Below, piece by piece: positions 32,701-42,558 of a stretch of 64,000 nucleotides of DNA. The number at the start of each line of letters is the position of its first letter. The first letter of the stretch is position 1. The notes below the pieces were generated by a model. The model did not search any database. It was not told where the DNA came from and was given only the letters and a program-made list of their open reading frames with translations. Made by a program: the position numbers and the translations under genes. The DNA comes from Symsagittifera roscoffensis (lineage: Eukaryota > Xenacoelomorpha > Acoela > Convolutidae). The stretch lies in contig NC_087070.1 of NCBI RefSeq assembly GCF_963678635.1, forward strand, positions 12,188,539 to 12,252,538. The letters run 5' to 3'.

Positions 32701-33975
32701 AGAAGCTCAGGAGCTGTGTGTCCGTTCTGGGGGCTTTCCATGTCAACACTGCTTCCACTGCTTCCGGGTCCGGCGTCACACCATGCCTATCCACCATTCT
32801 TCCTAGGTACTTAATCGAGTCCCTAAGGATTTCACATTTCGATGGTTTGCACTTTAATCCTGCTCTTTTCATGCATCCAAAGACCTCATCGAGCCTATCA
32901 ATGTGGTCTTCCAGGGTCGGTGTCGCTATGACTACGTCATCCACGTAACACATCACGAGGTTCCCGTACTTCTTGGTCACTCCAGTCAAAGCCTGAGCCA
33001 TCAGTCTTTGAAAAGTGGCCGTTGCATTGCACCAGCCGAAGGGCATCCTCTTCCACTGGTACAATCCCAACTCGCACGCGAATCCGGTCTTCTCTCTGTC
33101 CTTCTTTCGCAGAGGGACCTGCCAGAAGGCAGAACCTAAGTCCAATGTGGTGAAGAACTTGGCATCACCAAGCTTAGATAGGCTCTCGTCTATTCGCGGT
33201 ATCGGGTACGCATCTTTTATCGTTACCGCGTTCAAGTAACGAAAGTCGCAACAAAATCTAAGCTGCCCCTCTTTCTTTTTCGCCATTACTACTCCGCAAG
33301 CCCATGGTGATTTCGAGGGTTCTATCATGTCGTATTCAAGCAACATTTCTATTTCCGTTCGGCACGCTTCCGATTTGTGAGGCGTCATTCGTCTTGCGCC
33401 TTCCCTATGGGGAACGGCGCCCTCTTCTAGTTCGATTTCGTGTTCGACGAAATTACAGCAACCGATATCCGCCTTATGTTTTGAAAATACATCTGCGTTC
33501 CGATTTAGGAGGTCCCGTAATTTTTTGAAATCTCCCTCACCTATTTTCCCTTTTAAATGTTCTATCTCTGGCAAAACCGGTTTGTCAGATTCTAGTTCAT
33601 ATGACGAGGGGCGTTCCGGGGCGTTGATAAGCCGTCGTCTGTTTCGGATTTCATTGAAAACAATTTATGAATAGATTTTAATTCATTAATCCTCTTTAAA
33701 ATTTTATCTTTATTGGCATGATAAGGACAGTCTTTCACACTATATTTCTTCAAGTTTTGTGTCTCCTCATAGTCGGTCCTCATCGGCAAAGCGTAGCCAA
33801 GCTTCTTTCCACGCTGGATTGAAACCGTGGTGTCCATTGTGTTCAACAACACACTGACACACAGTCCGTTTCGCGTTACCGAGAAGCTCCGGCCTAAAAT
33901 CACCGAACTCTGACTATTTGGATTCGGTACTAAGCAAACCTGTTTACTATCACTTAACGAATTCAAATTTCTCAT
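29738..33975 (-). pseudogene. Element B RT, RNase H and integrase (interrupted pol)
   Basis: Piece 33975-33592 links protease to RT. The frame 33574-30275 (1099 codons) holds RT: QLRFCCDFRYLN, FTTLDLGSAFWQVPL, and CYVDDVVIA with the catalytic YVDD. It also holds RNase H: LDTDASVVAISG, PKAEMFAVVTF, RVDNRALSW, HQNADSLSK. A long charged linker (~400 residues, with three LSGE motifs) precedes the integrase zinc domain (HDQMGHQG ... CLSCQQ) and DDE core. TGA at 30275-30277 interrupts just before FQSDNGTAF. The same frame resumes to 29738 with MERQNR (Glu). Single-base frameshifts lie near 34005, 33620 and 29775. It would be the replication and integration machinery. The long RNase H-integrase linker is unusual. 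Confidence 0.85.
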
Positions 33976-33989
33976 TCTAAAAATTGCTA

Positions 33990-34985
33990 CTACAGCCTGT
34001 CCGGTTGTAATTTTACTTTTCTATCCAAAAAAATTGGTACCTTGTTTTCGTCTGTTATTATCCTATTAATTGGTCTCTTAACATACTTCCGGTCCGGGTT
34101 TCTAATCCGTATCAGACCGTTGTTCAAGTCAATCATCACGTCAAAATTCCTGACAAAATCTCTGCCCAAGATGAATTGGTCGGCGTTGTCCAGATTCTCT
34201 ACCACCAGGAAGCTCATCCAAAGATCCCGTCCTCCCATGTGGAGGACCGTTATTGGTGTTCTTCCGGCCACGTAGATAGCTCCTCGATTGGCGGCGGCCA
34301 GTCGGAGATTCGTTGGAATTAGATCTTCCCGCGTGAAGCCCATTCTTTCCCAAGTTTTTATCGGCATCACACTCACTACCGCTCCTGTGTCCAGAAGCCC
34401 TGTGACTCCGATTTTTGTTCCGTTGGTGTCGAGCAGATGTGCGGTCACATCTGCTTCATACCCAATGTGTACTGCGTCTTGTTCCATCATGGCGTCATGG
34501 CCTATCCTGCGGACTTTGAGTTCCTCTTCTCCCAAATAGATCTGCCCCATTTGGTCATCATCTGTTGTTACATAAGTCCTGGTGTAAATACTGATTCCAT
34601 CCACATTCAGCATTACTTGATACGGCCCATAGACCTCTAGGTAGCGTCCATGAAGTTTCTTCATGCGAGAGCCACCCGTCGTTAGTAGTGCTCGCACAGC
34701 TCTCGACTCGGTGCGTGGCTCCACCTGCCTCAGATAATCTGCATATGTGTCCAAATGCATCAAAGTGAACTCGGATGGTTCACTCAGATTTCTGATCACC
34801 TGATGTCCAGCCACTGAGATTATCGACTGTATCTTGCTTCCTTGCGGCACCTTGCCGAACCTCTGACCGGAGATCACATTAAGCTTCATGCTCAAACTGC
34901 TTGGTGCTTTAGTTTCCTCGAACTCCGTTGCTCCGAAGGTATTCAGTTGCTCCTGAAGTTTTTCATTCTCCAGTTCAAGTCTCAC
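33990..34985 (-). CDS. Element B aspartic protease region (pro, -1 frame to gag)
   Basis: 331 open codons beginning inside the end of gag; the first codon after the overlap is GTG, not ATG. A retropepsin is marked by TGLLDTGAVVSVMP at about residue 200. The downstream FILGRDFVRNFDVMID fits the 'ILG.D' segment. About 190 residues precede the protease, including IYTRTYVTTDDDQMGQ, and may be a separate domain. The frame is -1 relative to gag and is entered at a slippery site. It ends at TAG near 33990 through a probable single-base deletion around 34005. Confidence 0.82.
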   Translation of the reverse strand: MRLELENEKLQEQLNTFGATEFEETKAPSSLSMKLNVISGQRFGKVPQGSKIQSIISVAGHQVIRNLSEPSEFTLMHLDTYADYLRQVEPRTESRAVRALLTTGGSRMKKLHGRYLEVYGPYQVMLNVDGISIYTRTYVTTDDDQMGQIYLGEEELKVRRIGHDAMMEQDAVHIGYEADVTAHLLDTNGTKIGVTGLLDTGAVVSVMPIKTWERMGFTREDLIPTNLRLAAANRGAIYVAGRTPITVLHMGGRDLWMSFLVVENLDNADQFILGRDFVRNFDVMIDLNNGLIRIRNPDRKYVKRPINRIITDENKVPIFLDRKVKLQPDRL

Positions 34986-37867
34986 TTTTTTTCGATCTCT
35001 TTCGTCACTAGTTCCTGCTGCACTCTATTTAGAGCATCCCTCGCGGCTGCCTTATAATCGATCTTGAAGTCGTGAGCCGCGGTTGCTGGTTCCGGCTCAC
35101 GTGTCTCCTCTATTACCGCTTGCATTTTCTTAGCTGCCAGCTCTTGAGGTTTATCCTTTCTGCGTGCCTCTGCTTCACTCAAAAGTCGAGCCTTGCTGGC
35201 TTTCACTCCTGACAAAGATTCTTCATGTCTTGGATGCTTAATGTCTGCCACTGCATCCCAGAATTGCGGACAATCTGATTTAAAATGACCTTCCAAGTTG
35301 CAAAAGAAACACCTCGGGCTAAATTTCGCAATTACTCCTCTCATGAAATCCTCGTGGTCCAACTCTGACGCATCTTCGTCCTCGAGGCTAAAGCCTATTG
35401 CTTTCATGCCTTGTTTGTAAGCTGGGCATGCTGACACATGATGGTCCGTTGAACTGCAATTACCACAAGAGCGTCTCTTGTCCATATCATCCCTCAAATT
35501 GTACCAATTGTTCCCTTGGTTTGCTGGTCCGTTGTTAAAATTGCCATAATTGTTCTTGTAATATCCAGATCTCGAAGGAGGTTTCAACAAAAGATACTCT
35601 TTTGATTTGAGCCTCAACTCCTCCGGTGTTGGCGCATTGGTTGATAGTGGTGTGTAATGCGTTGCTAGCATCGTACGAAGTTCATCATTCTTCACACCAT
35701 CGATAAATTTCGAGGCTACGGCCAGGTTCATCCTTCGGTTTGACTCATCCGGTTGGCTGCATCTTCTCAGCATTTCCAAATCATCGAGAAACTTGTCTAT
35801 CGTTTCATCTTCTCGTTGCCTCCGTTTCTCGAAGCGCATCATCGCCTGGTGCCCCGGCACCCCTGATCCAAATCGGTTTAACAAGATTTCGAAGATTTTC
35901 TCCGCAGTGTCACGTTGATATTGCTTCTTGGCCATGACACAGTTCAGGGCTGTCCCTTCCAAGTTGCTGGTGAGCGCGCTGCATTCCTGTCTCTCCGACA
36001 AGTCCTCTTCCTCGAAATGCAGCTTCATTACCTCTATCCAGGTATCAATACAGCCATCAGATTCGTCTTTGTAGCATCTTGGTTTCTTAAAGACTCTTCT
36101 GGACTTCTCACTGCGTTCATTGGTTCTTGATAACCTTGTCAGGAATGTCTCCAAAGACCTGTTCAGGGGTTCAAATGCTGTGGCCATTGCCGTAGCATCC
36201 CTTGAGTGTCCTGCTTGAGTGTCCTCACACCTCGTCGAAGGCTCTGTGTGCGGTGCATCCCTGCAAACCGAATCACCGTGAGTGTTTCCCGCTTGGCCCA
36301 CATGACTCCTCCTCGGGCTTGCATGCCCCCTGTTGCCGGAATAACTTCTCCCAGTCGCATGTGTGCCTTGTGTTGGTCGTTCGTTAGAGGTCTGTCTGTT
36401 CCCCGTTGAACTTGCTCTACTGTTCGGGCCCCATGTTCCATTACCCCTTGTGGCATAGCCTGATGAACTGCCCCTGCCTCTAGTGGATCCATACGTCTTC
36501 CTCTTCTGATGTTCATTGAAGTTCACCCTCGGTTCCTTGCTGGGACCTCCCGAGTTCGGTTCTCCTTCTTTTGGTCCACTCTTGCTGCTTAGTAGCCCGT
36601 CCAACCTATTCATGATAGCCTGAGTTCGCCGCTCCATCATGGCGTCTATCATTGTGTCAAGAGTCCCAAGAGACTGCTCTTGCTGAATTCTTAACCTCTC
36701 CATATCGTCTCTTAAGCGTAACTCTCGCTGTTCCGCCTCTCTGGTCATTCGCGACAAGTTCTTCGCCATATGCTCGTCCGTTCTTTCTTTCAAGCGTTTT
36801 TCGCTCCTGCCAACTTCCTGTCTATTGCTGTTTATTTCTTCCCGCAGACTTTCTCTTTCAATGTGAACTGCTCTTTCTAGTTCACTCAACCTTATTGACA
36901 TCTGCTCGTTTTGTTCTCCTAAACTGTCCACTATGTTGTTTAAAGCTTCTTCTAGTGCTGCCCCGTTATCCACGAGTGGCGTCACTAGTGGCGGTGTAAC
37001 CCTGTCGGTCCCAGGTAGCTTCGTGCTGGTCGAGATCCGGGCCTTGACTCTCTGTCTCGACGTCTTCTCATTATCTATTTCAGGATCCGCTAACGCGTTG
37101 CCTAGCCCTCTGGTTCTACTCTCTCCAGTCTGTGGCTCTGAACTTGTCGTAATCGCGAAGTCTTTTGACTGGCCCGGTGTGTTTGCCTTTTTGCTTATCG
37201 TTGTCACTACACCAAATTTGTCCATGGTTCCAGTCTCTCTTCCGACGTATGCCTCGTTCTCCTGGATCGAACTGTTGAGGCTGACTTGAGATCCAAAGTC
37301 CCCTTGCTCCTCTTCATCCTCTTCCTCCTGGGATTCACCGTCGTTTCCTGCTCCCCCTCCCATGCTGAATGGAAAGATGTTTCCGAAGGTGTTCTTCATT
37401 CTTTCTGAGAATGATGATGACGTTGTTTGTTTCCCAGTTCCGCCTGCCATCATAGTGTTGTCTGTCGGAGATCTTCTAGTTGCCGTTACTTCAGTTGAGA
37501 TGTCGGACAGTTCCGACATCTCCTCTCGATCCAATATCCCGGTGGAAGTGGCAAAATCATGGCCTTGTTCTACCGGAGTAGATTCACTCGCCAGCCTTCT
37601 GCCTCTCCCTTCCAGTCCATTTACTTCCTGGTTGTCGTTCATGGTATGGTCCGTATTGACCTCCACTTCTAACAGTTCTTTTCGCTCTTCTGAGGTCTTC
37701 TGACTTCTCGTTTCAACCATTCTGCCTGAAACCGTCTCCCCTTTATCGGACCGGGATCGCTTGATCCAATCCACAAAAGGATCGGTCATCGTTTTTTTTT
37801 GCTTTTCAGGTATGAATTTCCTAGAGCTATTACCTCGTTTTGGTATCCTTGATTTGTCTAGACTCAT
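34982..37867 (-). CDS. Element B gag, 961 codons
   Basis: Intact frame from ATG at 37867 to TGA at 34982-34984. The N-terminal ~290 residues are charged and disordered, then comes a long coiled coil (SIRLSELERAVHIERE onward, ~310-420). A Gly/Ser/Arg/Asn-rich region follows. The retrotransposon gag domain is at about 600-740 (IDTWIEVMKLHFEEEDL ... FDEFL-type region IDKFLDDLEMLRR). Two zinc knuckles follow: CGNCSSTDHHVSAC and CFFCNLEGHFKSDC. At 961 residues it is two to three times the usual Ty3-type gag. It would form the particle and bind element RNA. The last codons are the slippery A-AAA-AAG before TGA. Confidence 0.88.
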   Translation of the reverse strand: MSLDKSRIPKRGNSSRKFIPEKQKKTMTDPFVDWIKRSRSDKGETVSGRMVETRSQKTSEERKELLEVEVNTDHTMNDNQEVNGLEGRGRRLASESTPVEQGHDFATSTGILDREEMSELSDISTEVTATRRSPTDNTMMAGGTGKQTTSSSFSERMKNTFGNIFPFSMGGGAGNDGESQEEEDEEEQGDFGSQVSLNSSIQENEAYVGRETGTMDKFGVVTTISKKANTPGQSKDFAITTSSEPQTGESRTRGLGNALADPEIDNEKTSRQRVKARISTSTKLPGTDRVTPPLVTPLVDNGAALEEALNNIVDSLGEQNEQMSIRLSELERAVHIERESLREEINSNRQEVGRSEKRLKERTDEHMAKNLSRMTREAEQRELRLRDDMERLRIQQEQSLGTLDTMIDAMMERRTQAIMNRLDGLLSSKSGPKEGEPNSGGPSKEPRVNFNEHQKRKTYGSTRGRGSSSGYATRGNGTWGPNSRASSTGNRQTSNERPTQGTHATGRSYSGNRGHASPRRSHVGQAGNTHGDSVCRDAPHTEPSTRCEDTQAGHSRDATAMATAFEPLNRSLETFLTRLSRTNERSEKSRRVFKKPRCYKDESDGCIDTWIEVMKLHFEEEDLSERQECSALTSNLEGTALNCVMAKKQYQRDTAEKIFEILLNRFGSGVPGHQAMMRFEKRRQREDETIDKFLDDLEMLRRCSQPDESNRRMNLAVASKFIDGVKNDELRTMLATHYTPLSTNAPTPEELRLKSKEYLLLKPPSRSGYYKNNYGNFNNGPANQGNNWYNLRDDMDKRRSCGNCSSTDHHVSACPAYKQGMKAIGFSLEDEDASELDHEDFMRGVIAKFSPRCFFCNLEGHFKSDCPQFWDAVADIKHPRHEESLSGVKASKARLLSEAEARRKDKPQELAAKKMQAVIEETREPEPATAAHDFKIDYKAAARDALNRVQQELVTKEIEKK
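34985..34991 (-). promoter_or_regulatory. -1 ribosomal frameshift heptamer A AAA AAG
   Basis: On the minus strand gag reads GAA AAA AAG TGA. Slipping back one base on A-AAA-AAG moves the ribosome from gag into the protease frame (AAA AAA GTG AGA). The heptamer is in the right phase and is followed directly by the gag stop codon. I could not test for a downstream pseudoknot. Confidence 0.72.
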
Positions 37868-40828
37868 TCTCTATTTGTCACTTATTAATGCCTATACTTA
37901 ACCCGATTGCTAGATACCTTATAGTTTTATTAACAATAATAATGACACAACACAATAATTTTCACAAGATTCTATTAAATAGTGACCACGAATCCCTGTA
38001 TGTTATCAAAGTACAGTTTGTATAAAATTTATTCACACTAACCGATTATCGGTGGTAAGATTTGAAAACTAGCACAATATGGTGTTATCAGTCAATTTAA
38101 AAGATAGTGTACTCACTACCCAATCAAGCACAGTTTATGTTGACTTAAAATCAAAAAAACAAAATATATATTTAATGTCAAACTATGAATACCTCTATGA
38201 AAAAAACGTATGTGTGATGTACTCTCAGTCGGTCGCAGTACAATAGTCGAACCTGTCTTTTAAAGAAAAAGCTTTCCCTGCTCGGTGCTGCACCAAACAG
38301 ACAAAATTTTGAAGGCAGTAATTTTCTCAAGTGGGCGTCTATTGCACCCACCGAGTACTGTGTTACCTATCTGCCTTCGGACTGCCCGAGCTAGACCTAC
38401 TAAACTCCTCAGGGCAGTCACTTTTCCCAAAAACGTATTATGTTACAATCCACACCAATGAATCACGCTCTTTTTAATTTAGACTTAGTGTCGTGAATAT
38501 CCGAGTTCGGACCTGTTTTGTTTTGGTCTGTTTCTTATTGAAAGGCAAGTTACCAGTGCAGTCACTGATCCCTAGCCTGTGTGCTAATAACCTAATACCT
38601 CTCACTTTAGTCTTTCTTTCGCCTACCTAAGTCCTTTAATAAAATAATACCCCTCCGGATTGGCACAAATAGGACCCTTCCGGACTGGCAGAATCTAGAC
38701 CCCTCCGGATTGGGACCCCTCTGAGTTAATTAATATAAGACCCCTCCGGATTTGGACCCCTCCGAATTAGCAACTATAAGACCCCTCCGGATTCGGAACC
38801 CTCCTAACTTGAAAAAAATTTTGACCCTTCCGGATTGGGAAAAGTAGCTTTTCGGAGATTTCCTTCTTTCAACCTATACCCCTCCGGATACGTTCTCCGA
38901 TGCAATTTTGCTCTTTCAATTAACTAGGAAGGGTATGCACTACTTTCCTAGACCCTTCCGGATTGAAGTTAAGCCTCTTATTTGACAATTCACACTAACG
39001 GTGAAGGGTCTTATCGCTCGCCTAACTTCGGCTCGCATAAGCTTTTGCTGTGCCTTTAGCCTTCCCTTTTGGTCTAGAACAGCCTAAAGATACTTTATTC
39101 AACCGCTATTACCTTTTGTTAGGGGTATAAGGGCTTTTCTAAAAAATTTTTGTAAAACGTGAAGGGTGTACCCTTCCAAATTGAGGAATTTGCTAAAAAC
39201 AATCTCAAAAAATTTTCACGCTAACTTTTCCGAAAAACTTTTGTCCCTATCAGTAAGCTCAGCTAATTTCTGATCTATTGGTACCAAGATCAACTCGATA
39301 TGCCCAGTAGTTCCAAAGTTATTAACCAAAACGTCTTTTTTCTAAAGTCAAGAAATTTCTCTCTTATAGGTTCCGCCTAACTTTTTCCGCAAATCTGGTC
39401 CTTTCGACCTAAAAATTGTTGATCCGAGCTCAGAAGGCTTATACTTTTCTAGTTCAATGCAAAAGACCCGATCTAAAACGCTTTAGTTGAAAAAATTTGC
39501 AAAAAACTATGCTACCTGTACCCCTCCGGATTGATGAATCCACCAAATCAAACACGTTAAGTTCGATTACTCTGCAACCGGGAAGGCTTCCGGGTAGCGG
39601 GTTTTAAAACTTGTAGATTCACTAGTGGACGTTGTCCGAACAACTATTTTTACTGTTCTAACTCAAAAATTTCAAAAAATTTTCTGAATTTTTAGTGTTT
39701 CGGTTTCTCAAAAATCACGAAAATTCGGTTTTTTGGTTCCAAAATAGTTCCAACCACTTCCGAACTAAACTTAACCGGTTCTATCTATTATGGTAGTGCA
39801 ATTACGGTAAAACACACTACTTTAGCGCTTTTTTCCGTTTCAAAAATTATCGATATCTCAAAAATCGCGACTTGTGGGGGGATCAAAATATCGCTATTTT
39901 GACCCTAAAAACCGGTCTGTTTTCGTTGTTTTTCACTGAAAAACGATATAAGACTATTAATATAGGCTCTATAAGTAATAATAATAGTAATACTATACCT
40001 CTCCGGGTTTGTTTGATATCCGAATTAAGGTGCTTGACTCGGATATTCGCAGTTCGGTGAAGGGTCACTACAGTGCAGCACTGTCGAGCCCCCCACAGAT
40101 TACTATTTTAATTTTTGTACCAAAAGGGATACAAAACTTGTTAACGATACCCAACAGTCGATTGTTGTTGTCGTTGAGCCTCTTCTTGTTGCTCCTTGTA
40201 CTGCTTGCCGGATCAGTCTTCTCCCAAGACCCTTCCGAATTGAGCGCAAATCAGCTGACCCTTCCGGATTGAGCGCAATTTATCATTAACGTGCTTAAAT
40301 GCTCAAATAACCCTACAGTACAAGCTTCACAAACGGGCTACAAAACTGATCGTAACGATCTTGACTGATATAAATGCCTGTAACAACAATATATCTATCA
40401 ACAACAAACGGGGGGGTCGGATCACATCTTGTCTGGGGGGTTGATTTCTACTGATTTTTTACTTTTTTACTGTTTTTGGTTTTTTCGGTTATTATTTATG
40501 TTTTTTGTTTTTCTTGGGTACTATATTACTTTTTGTTTGGTTTTAAATATATCTTTAAGTGTTTTTGGTCACGAACCTCTCAGGGAACGAGGGAATGGCC
40601 GATCCCCCCACCCTTCCTGGTTCGTGAATTTTCGGTCTTAACTAAGTTAAAAAGCTATTCACGGTAATCCGGAGGGCTTCCGCGCTCCGAACCACCCCTC
40701 CGCCCCGGCGGTTTAGGCCTAATAAGGGCGTTAATGTGAGCATCCGCTCGGCGCAGAGTGCTCGTTAACGGTTCTGCCGGTCATGATGTTAAAAAGAATA
40801 ACACCCAGGAGCGCCATAAAAACATCTA
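37868..40828 (-). promoter_or_regulatory. Element B long leader with CCGGATT motif array
   Basis: The ~2.96 kb between the 5' LTR (element sense) and gag has no large ORF. It carries at least nine close matches to CC[TC]TCCGGATT on the plus strand (near 38653, 38703, 38744, 38785, 38828, 38956, 39524, 40261, with 38882 one base shorter) and several variants (38674, 38762, 40232). Most are preceded by A-CC. The same motif occurs in the LTRs. It might be a protein-binding or packaging signal. All these functions are inference. Confidence 0.6.
40799..40816 (-). promoter_or_regulatory. Candidate primer binding site of element B
   Basis: Minus-strand TGGCGCTCCTGGGTG begins 12 bases inside the 5' LTR end (element sense). 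The plus strand reads ACCCAGGAGCGCCA, ending in CCA as a tRNA would. The tRNA is not identified and the 12-base gap is larger than usual. Confidence 0.5.
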
Positions 40829-41747
40829 TGTAACATTCGCCCGGAAGATACATATCGACGGAAGACAAAACTAAGTCTTAAGACGACTGGCTAGCGTCTA
40901 AACAGAGCTTTGCATGCTTTTCACCGTCTCTACCAAGCCAGTACTTTTCGGTGGTCTTTCTAACATCGGGTCGACAAAAACGTTACTGCTTTCGGCTTCG
41001 GTCAAAACACTCAAATTAACTAGATTACATGCAGAAACAGTGAGCTCATGGCTGGGTCTCAGTATCCTCAGACCACGAGGTCACTCCTAAAAACAGGGCT
41101 ACTACTTATTATATTACTATTGTTTTTGTTCAGTAGATAAAAATCATCATCTCCATCGAAGATGGATCAACCCTTTCCCCCAACTCCTAGCTTCTCATCC
41201 TTATCAAAATGAATCTAGATGTTAATTAAATTCAAGTCAGGACATGACAGGAAGCTAAAAGTCTATATAACAGGCTAAAAGTTTCAGTCCCGAAACCCTT
41301 CCGGATTCTTGAATCCACTGAATCAAGCTCGCTAATCTTGACTTCCTCTTAATCCGGAAGGCTGTCCTCCACCCTTCACCGTTGTCTGCAACGGCCCTGC
41401 AATTATTATAGCGACACAATAGTTGCAACTCGGAGTGTTCTTTGTTACTCTGTAACTCGTTGTCGTTTTCCAATCTCTATTTCGTAGTTGTTGTTAGCGC
41501 AGCTAATGTTGTTTTGTCTCTCTCCCTTGTTTCAGTTAAAATGGCCGCCTCTGACGTTTCTCAGAAATATGACGTCATAATTCGAATTTTTGAAATGTTA
41601 ATATACCAGAATATTCCAGCCCTCACCGTTTGGTCAATCGTTCCAATAACGTTCTTAATTCTCAATAATCACCAATCCGGAAAGCACGCTGCTAAAAATT
41701 CGAATTCTGCAGAGATTGCATTTCTCACATTCTGGTCGAATGTCACA
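40829..41747 (-). repeat. 5' LTR of element B (element orientation)
   Basis: 919 bp, partner of 22409-23327. Flanked on the right by ACT (41748-41750). In element sense it holds TGACGTCA (41570-41577) about 300 bases upstream of a TATA-like sequence. Confidence 0.93.
41262..41270 (-). promoter_or_regulatory. TATA-like box in element B LTR
   Basis: TTATATAGA on the minus strand, about 480 bases into the 919-bp LTR, a plausible U3/R position. A palindromic CRE-type TGACGTCA lies upstream in element sense. Confidence 0.35.
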
Positions 41748-42346
41748 ACTCTGCCTCGACGTCGACGCCCCATTCCTCAACTCATGCTACTCACTCGCGC
41801 AATGTGGTTTCTACTCAACAACCAGTCGGGTCGTTCATTTCGCCTCAACCGGGGACACTACATCGTGCTGTTTCGTCCTCGTATACTCGTCCTATGGATT
41901 TTCCTGAAGTTAGTACATCTAGTCCTGATATAACGGTTTCGTCCCCGGAAAAGGAAGTATCTAAAGATTCGAATCCCCCTTCTCCTTCAGCGTCATCACA
42001 TCTGCCTTCCTCCTACCCTTCACTTTCAGTACCTGCTCAACCAGTGGTTGACGATGCAGAGTCGGTCAGGACTTCTCACCGTAGCCAAAAGCCAACTCAG
42101 TTTTTCGGCAATCCGTTGCGGCATTCGGTAAAATTTGTAGAGGAGGATCGAATATTGCCCTCTACAACGACATTGGCTTCACCTCTTATACCAGTCACGG
42201 AGGAACAGATTATGGCCTCAAATACGCCAACTGTTTCCATATTTTCACCACGGAAACAACTTATTCGCGATCGTTTTCAGCCTCAATCTTCAACTCAGAC
42301 GTCGTCTTCATTCCCTCATAGGAAGGAAACCACGGGCACAGATTGA
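41748..42346 (+). pseudogene. Element A 3' ORF, 3' part
   Basis: Continuation of the frame cut at 22408. It is rich in Ser, Thr and Pro (for example SPSASSHLPSSYPSLSV). A basic motif RTSHRSQKPTQFFG resembles the basic tails that end many Ty3-type pol polyproteins. It stops at TGA 42344-42346. No membrane span or glycoprotein features are evident, so an envelope role is unlikely. Confidence 0.6.
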
Positions 42347-42550
42347 CCATATTTGCCAAGAAAGAAAGTGAAAAATGAAAAAAAACTCTTAAAACTTGCT
42401 CAATCGTTCAAACTTTAGCTAAAACTTTTTCACGTTATCATTGTGCTTTTCTGTACGCAATTGTGTGGGATAGGGGGCTATCAATTCATCTGCTCGTCCA
42501 GTTGCAGTTTATTTGTTCTTAATTTTGAAGTTTTTCAAAATTTTTTCCCC

Positions 42551-42558
42551 GCGGGGAA
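42551..42558 (+). promoter_or_regulatory. Polypurine tract of element A
   Basis: GCGGGGAA directly precedes the 3' LTR. It is the right half of a perfect palindrome TTCCCCGCGGGGAA at 42545-42558. Confidence 0.65.

Larger units (their letters stand above)
22409..41747 (-). mobile_element. Element B: giant 19.3-kb Ty3/gypsy-type LTR retrotransposon with cargo domains
   Basis: The 919-bp LTRs at both ends differ at about 11 positions (1.2%). Their tips are inverted to each other (TGTAACATTCG and CGAATGTCACA). Target duplication is ACT (22406-22408, 41748-41750). All genes are on the minus strand. In element order they are leader (40828-37868), gag, protease, RT-RNase H-integrase, macro domain, SGNH hydrolase, a 479-codon ORF, and a 3' non-coding part (24109-23328). 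The primer-site-like and polypurine sequences also point to minus-strand orientation. It lies inside element A and is therefore younger, as its lower LTR divergence agrees. The pol region carries single-base frameshifts and TGA stops, so this copy is defective in cis. Typical Ty3-type elements are 5-8 kb, so this is unusually large. Confidence 0.93.

Noticed and set aside
38650-40270. CRISPR-like array from the repeated CCGGATT motif
   Set aside because: Spacing is irregular, repeats are only ~11 bases and the context is a eukaryotic retrotransposon leader.
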